Of a stretch of 64,000 nt of DNA, positions 63,640 to 64,000 are shown piece by piece (position 1 is the first letter of the stretch; the number at the start of each line of letters is the position of its first letter). The DNA is taken from NCBI GenBank assembly GCA_016987375.1, contig PJRA01000549.1, positions 1,263,517 to 1,327,516 on the forward strand, read 5' to 3'. The position numbers and the translations under genes were made by a program. The notes under the pieces are model-generated. The model was not told the DNA's origin. It saw only the letters and a program-made list of their open reading frames with translations, and made no database searches. The stretch comes from Brachionus koreanus. Lineage: Eukaryota > Rotifera > Eurotatoria > Ploima > Brachionidae.

Positions 63640-64000
63640 ATGATTTTAACCATTTCCCACGTTCTTCGTTATAAAATTTGACCCAAAGCTCAAGAATTAA
63701 AGCAAAAATCCATCTTATTCAAAAGTAATTTTCAACAGAATAAAAAGTCTCTATCAAAATCTCAAGTTACTTTCTATTCATCAACATGGATTTATGCGTG
63801 ATAAATCCTGTGTAACCAACTTGGTTGAGAGCTTAGATATTATTACTTAGGCCTTGAAAAGAGGATTCAGTGGTGTGGTAGTATTTTTAGATTTCTCGAA
63901 GACGTATGATTGCGTTTTGCATAAGCTACCAAAGAAGTTAAAGAGCTATGAATTTACCGGTAAGCTTTTGGTGTGGCTTGAAAATTTTCTACAATAAAGG
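63640..64000 (+). mobile_element. LINE reverse transcriptase, cut by the window end
   Basis: The + strand reads LLSIHQHGFMRDKSCVTNLV, ESLDIIT, a stop, ALKRGFSGVVVFLDFSKTYD, VLHKLPKKLKSYEFTGKLLV and WLENFLQ. The same blocks, with the same in-frame TAG between DIIT and ALKRG, occur at 41438-41830 on the other strand. So both copies come from the same already-broken source, or from a subfamily that carries this stop. Bases 63640-63760 are a weaker upstream part. Confidence 0.85.

Overview
The window is AT-rich animal (metazoan) nuclear DNA. The genes are split by GT-AG introns, mostly of 40-130 bases with some of 1-2 kb, and encode animal proteins: dystrobrevin, RAD9, vitamin K-dependent gamma-glutamyl carboxylase, a CaM-kinase kinase, STRAP, DDX21, and HBS1L with a SKI7-like alternative exon. 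Base composition, short introns and decayed Tc1/mariner, pogo and LINE-like elements would fit a small invertebrate such as a monogonont rotifer. That lineage is a guess: nothing in the window fixes the phylum. Two runs of N (15490-16418 and 40634-41437) are assembly gaps, and both lie inside repeats.

Layout. On the + strand, 1-7090 holds the 3' half of a dystrobrevin gene and, 233 bases later, a complete six-exon RAD9 gene with a dead mariner in intron 1. 7.9-9.3 kb is repeat debris: a broken Ulp1-type protease, a TIR-bounded Tc1-like element and a mariner tail. A complete six-exon GGCX gene lies on the - strand at 9.5-13.7 kb, with two MITE-like elements and a LINE remnant in its long intron. 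13.7-17.8 kb is repeats: a 24-bp direct-repeat patch, a pogo/Tigger-like element broken by the first gap, and a second Tc1-like end. Two intronless genes follow on +: a secreted protein of three PPC-like domains (17.9-19.3 kb) and a BTB-Kelch protein (23.3-25.5 kb). Next come two related, unrecognised genes for disordered proteins (29.4-34.4 kb), a secreted lipase on - (38.4-39.4 kb), and LINE debris around the second gap.

From 42.7 kb the genes are denser. HBS1L (-) and DDX21 (+) diverge from one 744-base spacer. 250 bases after DDX21 comes a coiled-coil gene with a tRNA-Phe inside one of its introns. CAMKK (-) and STRAP (-) follow, and the window ends inside a LINE reverse transcriptase related to the copy at 41.4-41.8 kb.

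Functional themes: checkpoint clamp (RAD9), RNA surveillance (HBS1L/SKI7-like), rRNA and nucleolar RNA work (DDX21), Ca2+ signalling (CAMKK), SMN-complex or TGF-beta scaffold (STRAP), ER protein modification (GGCX), membrane scaffold (dystrobrevin). Exon joints given for multi-exon genes were checked by hand for GT/AG ends and reading phase. They agree throughout, but no transcript evidence was available.
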